Shown: piece after piece, positions 1 through 6,816 of the stretch
Position numbering within the stretch: the first letter of the stretch is position 1
How the letters are laid out: the number at the start of each line of letters is the position of its first letter
NCBI GenBank assembly: GCA_041582695.1
Contig: JBFIBB010000095.1
Span: 1 to 11,559, forward strand
DNA from: JAWKWH01 sp041582695
GTDB taxonomy: Bacteria > Pseudomonadota > Alphaproteobacteria > Rhizobiales > Rhizobiaceae
Length of the DNA: 11,559 bases
Reading direction: 5' to 3'
Position numbers and translations under genes: made by a program
Notes under the pieces: model-generated
Told to the model about the DNA's origin: nothing
Seen by the model: only the letters and a program-made list of their open reading frames with translations
Databases searched by the model: none

Positions 1-846
1 AACGATCTGTCGCTCCTGCCAATAGGCATGGCGTATGCCCTCGGCGATCTCGGCCTCATCGACAAGGATGATGTCGTCTACAAACTGGCGGACCATGGAA
101 AAGGTGTAGCGATTGTTCAGGCCGATTCCGCCGCCCAGCGAATCGGCAAGCGTTGGCAGTTCTTCGACAAGAACGGGCTTTCCGGCTTCGACCGACGCGT
201 GCATGGCCGCGCCGCGGCGCATGGAAACACCGAGTATGCGTACATCCGGACGCGTTGCCTTGATTACGGCGGCAACGCCCGAAATCAATCCGCCACCGGA
301 AAGCTGAACCAGAACGGTATCGATTTCGCCGATCTGTTCACAGAGTTCGAGCCCCAACGTTCCTTGTCCGGCGATGATGTCGGCGTGATCGAACGGCGGG
401 ATGAGCATCTTGCCTTCTTCGGCGACAAGTCTGTCCACCTCGTCCTGCGCGGCATCCTGTGACTTGCCAACGATACGAACCTCCGCGCCCTGCGCCTTGA
501 TGCCATCAATCTTGTTTTGCGGCACGAGCTTCGACATGCAGATGATGCAGGAGACGCCCGCCTGTCTGGCTGCATAGGCAAGAGCCCGCCCATGATTTCC
601 GGTCGAAACACCGACCACCCCCTTTGCCTTTTGAGTATCGTCCAGCCGGGCAATGGCGTTGGCGGCGCCGCGAAGCTTGAAACTGCCGGTAATCTGAAGG
701 TGTTCCAGTTTCAGATAGACTGGCACATCGACAATCTTTGACAGTGATTCCGACGGATTGACCGGCGTTATGCGGATCGTATCGGCGATCCTCGCTCGTG
801 CCTCCCCGATATCCCGAAGGCCGATAGCTGGCTCACGTGTGTTCAT
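1..846 (-). CDS. eutB: EutB, PLP-dependent hydroxyectoine utilisation dehydratase (3' end cut off by window edge)
   Basis: Threonine/serine dehydratase-fold (type II PLP) enzyme of the ectoine cluster. With EutA and EutC it is linked to converting 5-hydroxyectoine into the ectoine degradation route, acting in the cytoplasm. Seen: 282 residues read without a stop to the edge. The PLP lysine is K57 in TGSFKLRG, the substrate loop is STGNHGRA (81-88), and the PLP phosphate loop is SGGGL (183-187). The family is usually about 330 residues, so roughly 50 C-terminal residues are missing. The ATG overlaps the eutA stop in an ATGA (843-846) with no strong Shine-Dalgarno sequence, which suggests translational coupling. 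Sequence alone could also suggest a catabolic threonine dehydratase; the eutA-usp-ueh context and the STGNHGRALAYAA stretch favour EutB. The exact reaction is known from the family, not shown here. Confidence 0.9.
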   Translation of the reverse strand, partial: MNTREPAIGLRDIGEARARIADTIRITPVNPSESLSKIVDVPVYLKLEHLQITGSFKLRGAANAIARLDDTQKAKGVVGVSTGNHGRALAYAARQAGVSCIICMSKLVPQNKIDGIKAQGAEVRIVGKSQDAAQDEVDRLVAEEGKMLIPPFDHADIIAGQGTLGLELCEQIGEIDTVLVQLSGGGLISGVAAVIKATRPDVRILGVSMRRGAAMHASVEAGKPVLVEELPTLADSLGGGIGLNNRYTFSMVRQFVDDIILVDEAEIAEGIRHAYWQERQIV

Positions 847-1640
847 GCAGCTTCGCCGGTGTTGTGACCGGGCATACCGCGGCCAAAAAGCATACCAAAT
901 CCCTCAGGTGAAAAATTACGCAAACCGCCTGAACGCGCCATCGCCCAGGCAGCGGCCTGGTTGGAAGTGATGACCGGCTTCGCGATCCGCTTCTCGATCT
1001 CGTCGATCAGGCCGATCACTGGAAGTGCGGTGCAAGATATGAACAGAGCCTCTGCATCGGGATGGTCGGCTGCAAGCGCAGCATTGATGATCGTCTGCCC
1101 GCTGATCCGAGCCATGTCCCGGTCATCTTCCACGCCTAGGCAAGTGAATCGTGCGATCTTCAGACCATGGCGCACGAAATAATCGGCCATCGGCTCGCTT
1201 GTGCCGACCGTGTAGGGAGTCAGAACCGATATGGTTTTGGCGCCAAATGCGGCGAAGGCGTAACGGGCTGCACGGGTTGGGGTGACTACCGGCACATCCG
1301 GCAACGCTTTCCGGATAGCCGATGCAACTTCACGGTCGCCGATCACCACCGAGGCCGCAGTGCAACTGTAACAGATCGCGCGCAGCGGTCCCGTCGACAG
1401 GAGAAGCTCCGCGGCCTCGGTCAGGCGCGGAGCCATCCGGCGGAGATTGTCGGGCGTTGTCGGGTTCTCGAAAGCTACTCTCGTGACATGAACTGCGACA
1501 TTCGTAGAGGAAAGCTGACGATGCATGTCGGCCTCGCTTGTCAGATCCGTTGCCAGGACGATCAGACCGAACCTGGCAATATCAGAGCGGTCGTTGAAAC
1601 AGACGGACTCCGAAGAAAGCGAGACTGTCACCTTTTCCAT
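843..1640 (-). CDS. eutA: EutA, Asp/Glu racemase-maleate isomerase family protein of ectoine utilisation
   Basis: Cytoplasmic protein of the Asp/Glu racemase superfamily, required with EutB and EutC for hydroxyectoine use in characterised bacteria; its precise chemistry is less well settled. Seen: 265 residues with the two half-site cysteines of the fold, C93 in CYSCTAA and C203 in FISCTALP, each in its own Rossmann-like half, so the catalytic pair looks intact. The start at 1640 (MEKVTV) is chosen because AGGGA lies seven bases upstream. The frame stays open to a TTG at 1697 that would add 19 residues, but that start would touch the usp stop and has no ribosome site. The 57-nt gap from usp contains a small CCGG/CCGG hairpin just before the ribosome site. 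Its stop overlaps the eutB start. Maleate isomerase or Asp racemase are alternative names for the fold; context decides. Confidence 0.9.
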   Translation of the reverse strand: MEKVTVSLSSESVCFNDRSDIARFGLIVLATDLTSEADMHRQLSSTNVAVHVTRVAFENPTTPDNLRRMAPRLTEAAELLLSTGPLRAICYSCTAASVVIGDREVASAIRKALPDVPVVTPTRAARYAFAAFGAKTISVLTPYTVGTSEPMADYFVRHGLKIARFTCLGVEDDRDMARISGQTIINAALAADHPDAEALFISCTALPVIGLIDEIEKRIAKPVITSNQAAAWAMARSGGLRNFSPEGFGMLFGRGMPGHNTGEAA

Positions 1641-1697
1641 TCGTGTTTCCCTATAACCGGCCGCCGGAAGTTCGATGCTGGCAGGCTGAACAAACAA

Positions 1698-2135
1698 TCA
1701 AACAACGAGCACCGGACACTTGGCGAGGCTTGTGACCTTGTGTGAAACGCTGCCGAGCAAGAAGCCCTCAACGTCGCCAAGTCCTCTGCTGCCGACTATG
1801 ATAAGGTTGGCATCGTGTTCCTCGCCGAACCTGACGATTGTGCGCGCCGGCTGGCCGCTTTTGACAAAGCCGCGCACCTTACCGGTGCCTTCCATGTGCG
1901 CAAGCTCCTTTGCTTCCTCGGCAACCTTCATGGCATGATCGCGCATGACATGATCCAGGTTTTCGGGCTCTTCCGGTCTCACCATCGACATGGATGCTTC
2001 CAGAAGCGAGTGGTGGCGGTAGACGGTCAGAACCAGCAATTCACCATCGCAGAGTTTCTGCAAACCTGCAGCCAACCTAAGCGCGTCGTTAGCGCCTTTG
2101 GAGCCGTCAACCGCGACAAGGATTCGCTTGAACAT
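1698..2135 (-). CDS. usp: Universal stress protein (UspA family), TRAP-transporter-linked
   Basis: Small cytoplasmic nucleotide-binding protein. In Halomonas the equivalent TeaD, encoded with the TeaABC ectoine TRAP transporter, binds ATP and restrains ectoine uptake; a similar role here is inference from position. Seen: 145 residues, normal for a single Usp domain. It opens with FKRILVAVDGS (beta strand plus nucleotide aspartate D10), and the ATP signature G-x2-G-x9-G-S is complete at G115, G118, G128 and S129 (GSRGLGDVEGFLLGS). It ends with the usual hydrophobic strand CPVLVV. The start has GAGG seven bases upstream. It lies 12 nt after the uehC stop and before eutA, between transport and catabolism in one minus-strand operon. 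Confidence 0.92.
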   Translation of the reverse strand: MFKRILVAVDGSKGANDALRLAAGLQKLCDGELLVLTVYRHHSLLEASMSMVRPEEPENLDHVMRDHAMKVAEEAKELAHMEGTGKVRGFVKSGQPARTIVRFGEEHDANLIIVGSRGLGDVEGFLLGSVSHKVTSLAKCPVLVV

Positions 2136-2147
2136 GAAGGTACCTCG

Positions 2148-3431
2148 TTAGCGGAATGCCAGATCGCGTAGGAACAGCGCGATCTGCGGGAAGAAAATCA
2201 GCGCCACCGACACAAACAGGAGGATTACGGTGAAGGGGAAGATGCCGCGTACAACGTCGATGTAAGGTCGCTTGAATATGGCGATGGCCGTGAAAATATC
2301 GCAGCCGAACGGTGGCGTTGCCGATCCGATCGCGACCTGCAGCGTGATGATCGTGCCGACGAGGACCGGATCCAGACCGACCGACTTCACCACTGGGGCG
2401 AATATCGGCACCAGTATGAGGATTACGACAATGGGGTCGACAAACATGCAGCCGATGAAGAATGCGATCGAGATGACTGCCAGCACTCCCTTCGGCCCCA
2501 TGTCGGCTACACCGACGGCAGCGAGGATCTGCTGCGGAACCTGCGCGAAGGAAATCACCCACGAGAATGCCGCCCCGGCACCCACAAGGATGAATACGAC
2601 TGCGGTGATCAGTCCTGTCGACTTCGCGATCACATACATGTCAGGCAGCTTCAGCGAGCGAAAAACGATGAACTCAAGGATTATGGCGTAGAGCACACAA
2701 GCTGCGGCCGCCTCGGTCGGACTGAAAATACCGCCATAAATTCCGCCAACGATGATGACGGGAAAGCCCAGGGGCCAGACTGCCCGCTTGACCGAATCCC
2801 AGCGTTCCGGCCAGCTTGCCTTTGGTTCGGTTGGCACGTGGTTGATTGCCGCGTAAATCATGCTGTATCCCGAAAACAAAACCAGAAGCAGCAATCCGGG
2901 ACCGATCCCGGCGATGAACAGTTCGGCAATCGAGGTGCTCGAAATAACGCCGTAGATGATCATGCCGATTGACGGCGGGATAAGAAATGCGATGTCGGAA
3001 GCGTTGATGATCAGCGCCAAGACGAAAGAATCCTTGTAGCCGGCCTTCAGCATTCTTGGCCGCAACGGCGAGCCAACTGCCACGACGGTTGCCTGGGTAG
3101 AGCCCGAAACAGCGCCAAACAACGTGCATGCCGCTGCCGTGCTTACAGCCAGTCCGCCTTTTACATGGCCCATGAATTTCATCACCATGTCGATCAGCCT
3201 GTCCGCAGAATGACCTCGCGTCATGATGTCGGCGGCCAGGATGAACATGGGAACCGCGATCAGTGATGCGGGACGAATGCCGGCCATTATCTGCTGGACC
3301 ATAAAGTCCATCTTTCCGATATCGCCGAACAGCATCATGAAGCCGACAAATGTTGCGGCGATGAGGGTCACCATCATCGGAAAACCGAGCAGAAGCAGCA
3401 CGATCATGATCAGGAAAATTGCCAGTGCCAT
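2148..3431 (-). CDS. uehC: UehC, TRAP transporter large membrane subunit (DctM type)
   Basis: Transport subunit of the tripartite ATP-independent periplasmic system. It sits in the inner membrane and moves substrate, here predicted ectoine/hydroxyectoine, with a sodium gradient together with UehB. Seen: 427 residues, the standard DctM length, hydrophobic almost throughout with about a dozen membrane spans. Family landmarks are FGAVSGSTQATVVAVG (105-120), IPPSIGMIIYG (151-161) and AELFIAGIGPGLLL (169-182). The second half repeats the pattern around ISFAQVPQQI and QVAIGSATPPFG. The ATG has AGGGG six bases upstream. The gene starts nine bases after the uehB stop and is followed by usp after 12 nt, so it is plainly co-transcribed. 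Its last codons form a perfect 9-bp hairpin (2160-2186). Substrate is assigned from the UehA and eut neighbours; DctM sequences alone do not specify substrate. Confidence 0.93.
   Translation of the reverse strand: MALAIFLIMIVLLLLGFPMMVTLIAATFVGFMMLFGDIGKMDFMVQQIMAGIRPASLIAVPMFILAADIMTRGHSADRLIDMVMKFMGHVKGGLAVSTAAACTLFGAVSGSTQATVVAVGSPLRPRMLKAGYKDSFVLALIINASDIAFLIPPSIGMIIYGVISSTSIAELFIAGIGPGLLLLVLFSGYSMIYAAINHVPTEPKASWPERWDSVKRAVWPLGFPVIIVGGIYGGIFSPTEAAAACVLYAIILEFIVFRSLKLPDMYVIAKSTGLITAVVFILVGAGAAFSWVISFAQVPQQILAAVGVADMGPKGVLAVISIAFFIGCMFVDPIVVILILVPIFAPVVKSVGLDPVLVGTIITLQVAIGSATPPFGCDIFTAIAIFKRPYIDVVRGIFPFTVILLFVSVALIFFPQIALFLRDLAFR
2160..2186 (-). repeat. Perfect 9-bp inverted repeat at the 3' end of uehC
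   Basis: Arms 2160-2168 and 2178-2186 (CAGATCGCG / CGCGATCTG) are perfect complements around a 9-nt loop, so the minus-strand transcript can fold a stable hairpin. It lies in the last uehC codons, ends ten bases before the stop, and sits close upstream of the usp ribosome site. There is no U-run, so it is not an intrinsic terminator. An RNA-stability or translational-coupling role is only inferred; the arms encode uehC residues and may be coincidental. Confidence 0.45.
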
Positions 3432-3440
3432 GATGCGCCC

Positions 3441-4019
3441 CTAGACCTCGATTTCATCGTCTTCATATCCCTCCAGCACATGGGTGGAGAGATATATGTC
3501 CTTGTCGGTGATGTTCTTGATTGCGGTAAGCGCGTATTGCAGACCGGTCATGAAAAAACCGACGGGAACCCAAAGGAAAATCCAGTAGACGGGCATCTGA
3601 AGGGCCGGCAGCACACGGCCGGATGTCGCGACTTTCACGATGTAGCCGACTGAAAAATAACACAGTGCGAACATGGCCAATGCGGTAATCGAGGCAATCA
3701 AGACCATCAGACCCTTGCGGCCCTGTGCAGGGAGCGCATCGTAGATTGCCGACATGCGAATATGCCGGCCATGGCGAGCGGCATAGCTGATGCCTGCAAA
3801 CGTGATGAGGATGATGAGGATACGGTTTAGTTCCTCGGTAAAGAACAGGCTGTACTGAAATATGAACCGTCCGACTACATTGGCCACCGTGTTTGCCGCC
3901 ATCAGCAGCACTCCGGATGCCAGCATCAACGATTCCACACGGCTGATTGTCGAGTCGATTACCCCGAGCACACCCGGCAGCGATGACGCATGAACATTAC
4001 TTGTGCGGTCTTCGTCCAC
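3441..4019 (-). CDS. uehB: UehB, TRAP transporter small membrane subunit (DctQ type)
   Basis: Small inner-membrane partner of UehC in the predicted ectoine/hydroxyectoine TRAP importer. Seen: 192 residues with four hydrophobic spans at roughly 31-50, 66-82, 103-125 and 144-166, the DctQ layout, and the common segment FFTEELNRILIILITFAGISYA (59-80) between the first two. An acidic tail EGYEDDEIEV closes the protein. I chose the GTG at 4019 because GGGAGGG lies only 4 nt upstream. The frame extends to an ATG at 4049 (ten more residues), but that start lacks a ribosome site at usable distance and would place the strong GGGAGGG inside the gene. It follows uehA by 91 nt, a gap holding a hairpin, and precedes uehC by 9 nt. 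Confidence 0.9.
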   Translation of the reverse strand: MDEDRTSNVHASSLPGVLGVIDSTISRVESLMLASGVLLMAANTVANVVGRFIFQYSLFFTEELNRILIILITFAGISYAARHGRHIRMSAIYDALPAQGRKGLMVLIASITALAMFALCYFSVGYIVKVATSGRVLPALQMPVYWIFLWVPVGFFMTGLQYALTAIKNITDKDIYLSTHVLEGYEDDEIEV

Positions 4020-4052
4020 AGTTCCCTCCCGGCATCGAAACGGGTGCATAGC

Positions 4053-4081
4053 GAAGGCCGCACATTCGGCGCACGGCCTCC
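4053..4081 (-). repeat. Intercistronic hairpin between uehA and uehB
   Basis: In the minus-strand transcript, arms 4081-4074 (GGAGGCCG) and 4060-4053 (CGGCCTTC) pair over 8 bp with one G-U, around a 13-nt loop. It lies in the 91-nt gap 29 nt after the uehA stop and before the uehB ribosome site. No U-run follows. Stem-loops after a binding-protein gene often stabilise its upstream mRNA so that more binding protein than membrane protein is made; that role is inference here. Confidence 0.4.
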
Positions 4082-4110
4082 GCCACTATCAGTGCGAGCA
4101 ACCCCGGCGG

Positions 4111-5130
4111 TCAGTCCGCAGTCGCTTCAAGATCGGCTTTTAACTGCGCGAGAATCGCCTTGCCGCTGTCGCCGGTCATCTCGATGAATTTGGCTTCGAC
4201 TTCAGGGGCGGCCTCCTTGAAGCATTTGCGCTCTTCTTCCGAAAGCACGGTGATCGTCATCTCCGGCTTGGCAGCCTTGATCTTTTCCAGTTCGGAGTCG
4301 GCGAGGCTCTTTTGATACTCGGCGATGTAGTCGTAGGCTGACGCCGCCGCGTCCGTGATGACCTTCTTGTCCGCGTCGCTGAGGCTGTCAAAGAAGTCCT
4401 TGTTGGCCATCACCGCCGTGGTGAAGTTGTTGTGGCCGACATAGGTGATGTAGTCGGTCACTTCGTAGATTTTCGTTGAATAGAGGAAGAATGTCGGATT
4501 TTCCTGACCCTGTATGATGTTCGTCTGCAATCCGCCATAAACCTCTCCCCATGGCAGCGGTGTCGGCGTGGCACCGAAAGCCTTGTAGGATTCAACCAGC
4601 AGCGGGTTGGTCATGACACGGAACTTGACCTCGTTGAGATCGGCGCAGCTCTTGACCGGAGACTTTGTGGTCATCGCGACTTCGCCTTCCGGAAACATGA
4701 CGAGCAGTTCGAGCCCCTGTTCCGCATAAAGATCCTTGAAGTCTTCGTTTATCGCCTTTGACTGCTTGTAGAAACGCGCCAGATGATCCTGGTCGGTCGG
4801 CAGCAGGTAGGGCACAAAGAACACCTGAGCCTCGGGGATCAAGGCGCCCGTGAACCCTGGCGACTGGTCAACGAACTGCAATATGCCGGCTTGCGCCTGC
4901 TCCATTATGTCGGCGGACTCACCCAGCGTACCGTATGGGAACAACTGGATCGTGTGATCGGAGTTAGCTTCAACGGCTTCCTTGAACTTGGTGGCGTAAA
5001 CGCCCTGAACCTCGGTAAGCGATTCCTCGAAAGCGTATTTCCACTCTTCTGCCTGCGCGCTTATCGCGCCTGTCATCATGACCGCTGCAGCCGCAGCGCC
5101 TGCCATTAACGTGCGAATACCCGTTTTCAT
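4111..5130 (-). CDS. uehA: UehA, periplasmic ectoine/5-hydroxyectoine-binding protein of the TRAP importer (DctP type)
   Basis: Periplasmic solute receptor that captures ectoine and 5-hydroxyectoine and hands them to UehBC. Seen: 339 residues; Sec signal peptide 1-27 with basic start, alanine-rich core and cleavage after AQA; mature protein begins EEWKYAF. Ligand residues known for ectoine TRAP receptors fall in place: R171 (KFRVMTN), W194 (PLPWGEV), N211 (GQENP) and F236 (HNNFTT). In mature numbering these are 144, 167, 184 and 209, which agree with the positions I recall for the Ruegeria pomeroyi UehA-ectoine structure. This is the best substrate evidence in the window. Start at 5130 is chosen for the signal peptide and AAGGGAG nine bases upstream; 34 further in-frame residues upstream would spoil the signal. 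First gene after the 247-nt control region, head of ueh-usp-eut. Confidence 0.94.
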   Translation of the reverse strand: MKTGIRTLMAGAAAAAVMMTGAISAQAEEWKYAFEESLTEVQGVYATKFKEAVEANSDHTIQLFPYGTLGESADIMEQAQAGILQFVDQSPGFTGALIPEAQVFFVPYLLPTDQDHLARFYKQSKAINEDFKDLYAEQGLELLVMFPEGEVAMTTKSPVKSCADLNEVKFRVMTNPLLVESYKAFGATPTPLPWGEVYGGLQTNIIQGQENPTFFLYSTKIYEVTDYITYVGHNNFTTAVMANKDFFDSLSDADKKVITDAAASAYDYIAEYQKSLADSELEKIKAAKPEMTITVLSEEERKCFKEAAPEVEAKFIEMTGDSGKAILAQLKADLEATAD

Positions 5131-5166
5131 GCGCTCGTTCTCCCTTGTGTCTGGTGATCCGCGAAC

Positions 5167-5238
5167 TGCCTCGCAGGCATTTGGCTGAATACGTCGTGCT
5201 GAAGGAGCCGGAATCAATTCCAACCCCCGCAAATGCCT
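5167..5238 (-). promoter_or_regulatory. Structured uehA leader with mutually exclusive pairings
   Basis: In the sense (minus) strand, AGGCATTTG (5238-5230) is a perfect 9-bp complement of CAAATGCCT (5183-5175), 46 nt apart. The second arm also pairs locally: TGCCT (5179-5175) with AGGCA (5171-5167) around a 3-nt loop. Both cannot form at once. Between the arms sits a GGAAT/ATTCC dyad (5210-5221). The element ends 21 nt before the uehA ribosome site (5146-5140). This resembles a switchable leader, but no U-run terminator is present and the transcription start is unknown, so function is speculative. Confidence 0.35.
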
Positions 5239-5301
5239 ATCCGGTCAATTCGCGGAACCTTCCCGTTTCCCATATTGTTATGGTTTTAGTAGCGTGAATA
5301 A

Positions 5302-5342
5302 ATGACAATCAAGAGTCAATGCGAATATTAAATCATGACAAT
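5302..5342 (-). promoter_or_regulatory. Three helically phased ATTG(T/A)C boxes upstream of uehA
   Basis: On the uehA sense strand, ATTGTCAT (5342-5335), ATTGACTC (5320-5313) and ATTGTCAT (5309-5302) are direct repeats starting 22 and 11 bases apart, so all face one side of the helix. They lie in an AT-rich stretch 170-210 nt before uehA. MocR/GntR regulators of this type often bind direct repeats, making this a reasonable EnuR target; that assignment is inference. I found no convincing sigma-70 promoter pair here: TTGACT (5319-5314) has no matching -10 at normal spacing. Confidence 0.4.
5330..5341 (-). promoter_or_regulatory. Candidate EnuR operator, copy 1 (uehA upstream region)
   Basis: TTGTCATGATTT on the uehA sense strand matches TTGTCGTGATTT at 6794-6783, in the enuR/asnC divergent region, at 11 of 12 positions and in the same orientation relative to the controlled gene. 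It overlaps the first phased ATTGTC box. A shared word in the two control regions of one regulon is what a common repressor site would look like; the match to EnuR is inferred. Confidence 0.4.
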
Positions 5343-5348
5343 ATTTCT

Positions 5349-5365
5349 GATCTGAACCCCAGATC
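5349..5365 (-). repeat. Small hairpin just after enuR
   Basis: GATCTG and CAGATC form a perfect 6-bp stem around a 5-nt loop (5349-5354 and 5360-5365), 12 nt past the enuR stop. The U-run expected of an intrinsic terminator is missing, so at best it is a weak end to the enuR transcript. Read-through from enuR into uehA remains possible. Confidence 0.3.
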
Positions 5366-5377
5366 CGACTCGCATGG

Positions 5378-6766
5378 TCAGATCGTCAAGAGCGCGGGTT
5401 CCGGTTCGCTGCGCAGAATGCTTGCTATCGAACGCAATCCCTGACGCAGCCGGTCTTCAGTCTCCGGGCCGATACAGACGCGAACACCACGGTGATTGCC
5501 ATGCCCGGACATGTCGAAAACAGAACCGGGTGCGATAGCGACACCCGTTTGACGGGCCCGGTTTACGAGTATGTCTTCATTCCATTCGGTCGGCAGCGGG
5601 ATCCAGACATGCAGACCGCCGGGGATGGAATAGTGTGGTATGCCCAAAAGTTCTTCACTGGCAATTTGCCGCCGTTTCACCAACGCATTCATCTGCCAGT
5701 CGAGCAAGGCGCCAGCAGTTCCGCTTTCCAGCATGCGGGCAGCGATTTCCGCCATGATTGGCGTCGCAGTCCAGTTTGTCACCATGTGCCGGTTGGTGAC
5801 GCTTGGGATCATGTGCTCCGGCACCACGAGGTATCCCGTGCGAAGACCGGGCATCAGGCATTTGGTGAAACTGGTGAAATAGTATGTCCGTTCCGGGGCA
5901 AGCGTCGCGAAGGACGTCGGCTGTTCATGGCGCAAAGGTCCCCAGGCGTCGTTCTCGATGATCTGTATGTCGTGTTCCGCTGCGATGCGGCAGATCTCTA
6001 ATCTCCTTCTGGTGCTCATGATCGCCAGTTTTGGATTTGCGCCGTTCGGCATTATGTAGAGCGCCCGTATCCTGTTGTTTCGACAGGATTCTTCTAGTGC
6101 ATCCGGGACAATTCCCTCGGCGTCGATGGGAAGCCCGGTAATCTTCAGTCCGAGATACCGGGTAAGCAGCGTCAACGTGTGATGTCCCATTTCCTCGGTT
6201 GCTACCAGTTCACCGGGTTTAGCCGCGCTCATTAGGGCGGTGGTCATTGCCGGTGTGTTTCCGTTTGTCAGAATGACCGAATCGGGATGCGTGGAGACAC
6301 CGCAATTTTGCAGCCAGCCGATCGCGGTTTCCCGATGTTTGCGGGTGTAGGTATTGGGACGGAAGGACAGTATGTCGGCGGCGGGAAGATTTTCGCTCAG
6401 CTCGGCAAGCGAAAGGCGCATGTAACGCAGGTGTATTTCATCGACCACCGGCTTCAGAATTGACAAGTCTATGATGCGGTCATACTGGCTTTCACGGAGA
6501 AACGGCGTGCGCGCGTCACGTTGCGCATGGGCGACAAACGTGCCGCGGCCGACTTCTCCCGACGTATATCCAAGCCGGTTGAGTTCCTCGTAGGCGCGAC
6601 TTACCGTCTGTACGCTGACACCCAGATCATATGAAAGGGAGCGATGTGTTGGCAGCCGGTCACCCGGCTTCAACAAACCTTTCTCGATCGCCCTGATTGC
6701 CGATGTCGCCAAGGATCGATAGGCTGGGCGCTTGAGTTCCTCCGGTTTCGGCTGCCAGATTGTCAT
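5378..6766 (-). CDS. enuR: EnuR, MocR/GabR-type regulator of ectoine uptake and catabolism
   Basis: Cytoplasmic transcription factor made of an N-terminal GntR winged helix fused to a fold-type I aminotransferase-like domain. Characterised EnuR proteins repress ectoine genes and are released when pathway intermediates (N-alpha-acetyl-diaminobutyrate, L-2,4-diaminobutyrate) react with PLP. Seen: 462 residues; helix-turn-helix within about 15-80 (GDRLPTHRSL, SVQTVSRAYEEL, GRGTFV); effector domain from about 110. PLP lysine K302 in SFTKCLMPG has the number I recall for Ruegeria pomeroyi EnuR; D273 in ENDAWGP faces the PLP nitrogen; R309 and R429 are likely carboxylate contacts. The ATG has only a weak GGTGA ribosome site ten bases upstream. 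It diverges from asnC over 61 nt and precedes uehA in the same direction. Other MocR members are possible by sequence; context settles it. Confidence 0.93.
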   Translation of the reverse strand: MTIWQPKPEELKRPAYRSLATSAIRAIEKGLLKPGDRLPTHRSLSYDLGVSVQTVSRAYEELNRLGYTSGEVGRGTFVAHAQRDARTPFLRESQYDRIIDLSILKPVVDEIHLRYMRLSLAELSENLPAADILSFRPNTYTRKHRETAIGWLQNCGVSTHPDSVILTNGNTPAMTTALMSAAKPGELVATEEMGHHTLTLLTRYLGLKITGLPIDAEGIVPDALEESCRNNRIRALYIMPNGANPKLAIMSTRRRLEICRIAAEHDIQIIENDAWGPLRHEQPTSFATLAPERTYYFTSFTKCLMPGLRTGYLVVPEHMIPSVTNRHMVTNWTATPIMAEIAARMLESGTAGALLDWQMNALVKRRQIASEELLGIPHYSIPGGLHVWIPLPTEWNEDILVNRARQTGVAIAPGSVFDMSGHGNHRGVRVCIGPETEDRLRQGLRSIASILRSEPEPALLTI

Positions 6767-6782
6767 GGAAAATTAATCACCG

Positions 6783-6794
6783 AAATCACGACAA
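6783..6794 (-). promoter_or_regulatory. Candidate EnuR operator, copy 2 (enuR/asnC divergent region)
   Basis: TTGTCGTGATTT on the enuR sense strand, one mismatch from the copy at 5341-5330. It lies 16 nt before the enuR ATG in a 61-nt AT-rich gap that must serve both enuR and asnC-ssd-atf. A nearby second GTGATT (9 nt further along) makes a short direct repeat. A repressor here could act on both divergent units, including EnuR autoregulation. The binder is inferred. Confidence 0.4.
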
Positions 6795-6816
6795 ATTACA
6801 ATACCCTTTCGATCCG

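Noticed and set aside
28..462. Open frame on the plus strand
   Set aside because: Antisense to eutB, whose motifs are clear; no recognisable domain.
1641..1697. TTG start at 1697 extending EutA by 19 residues
   Set aside because: No ribosome site and the extra residues do not look conserved; the ATG at 1640 has a good site.
5286..5319. Sigma-70 promoter with TTGACT (5319-5314) or TTGATT (5312-5307) as -35
   Set aside because: No acceptable -10 hexamer at 16-18 nt spacing; TACTAA (5291-5286) matches poorly.
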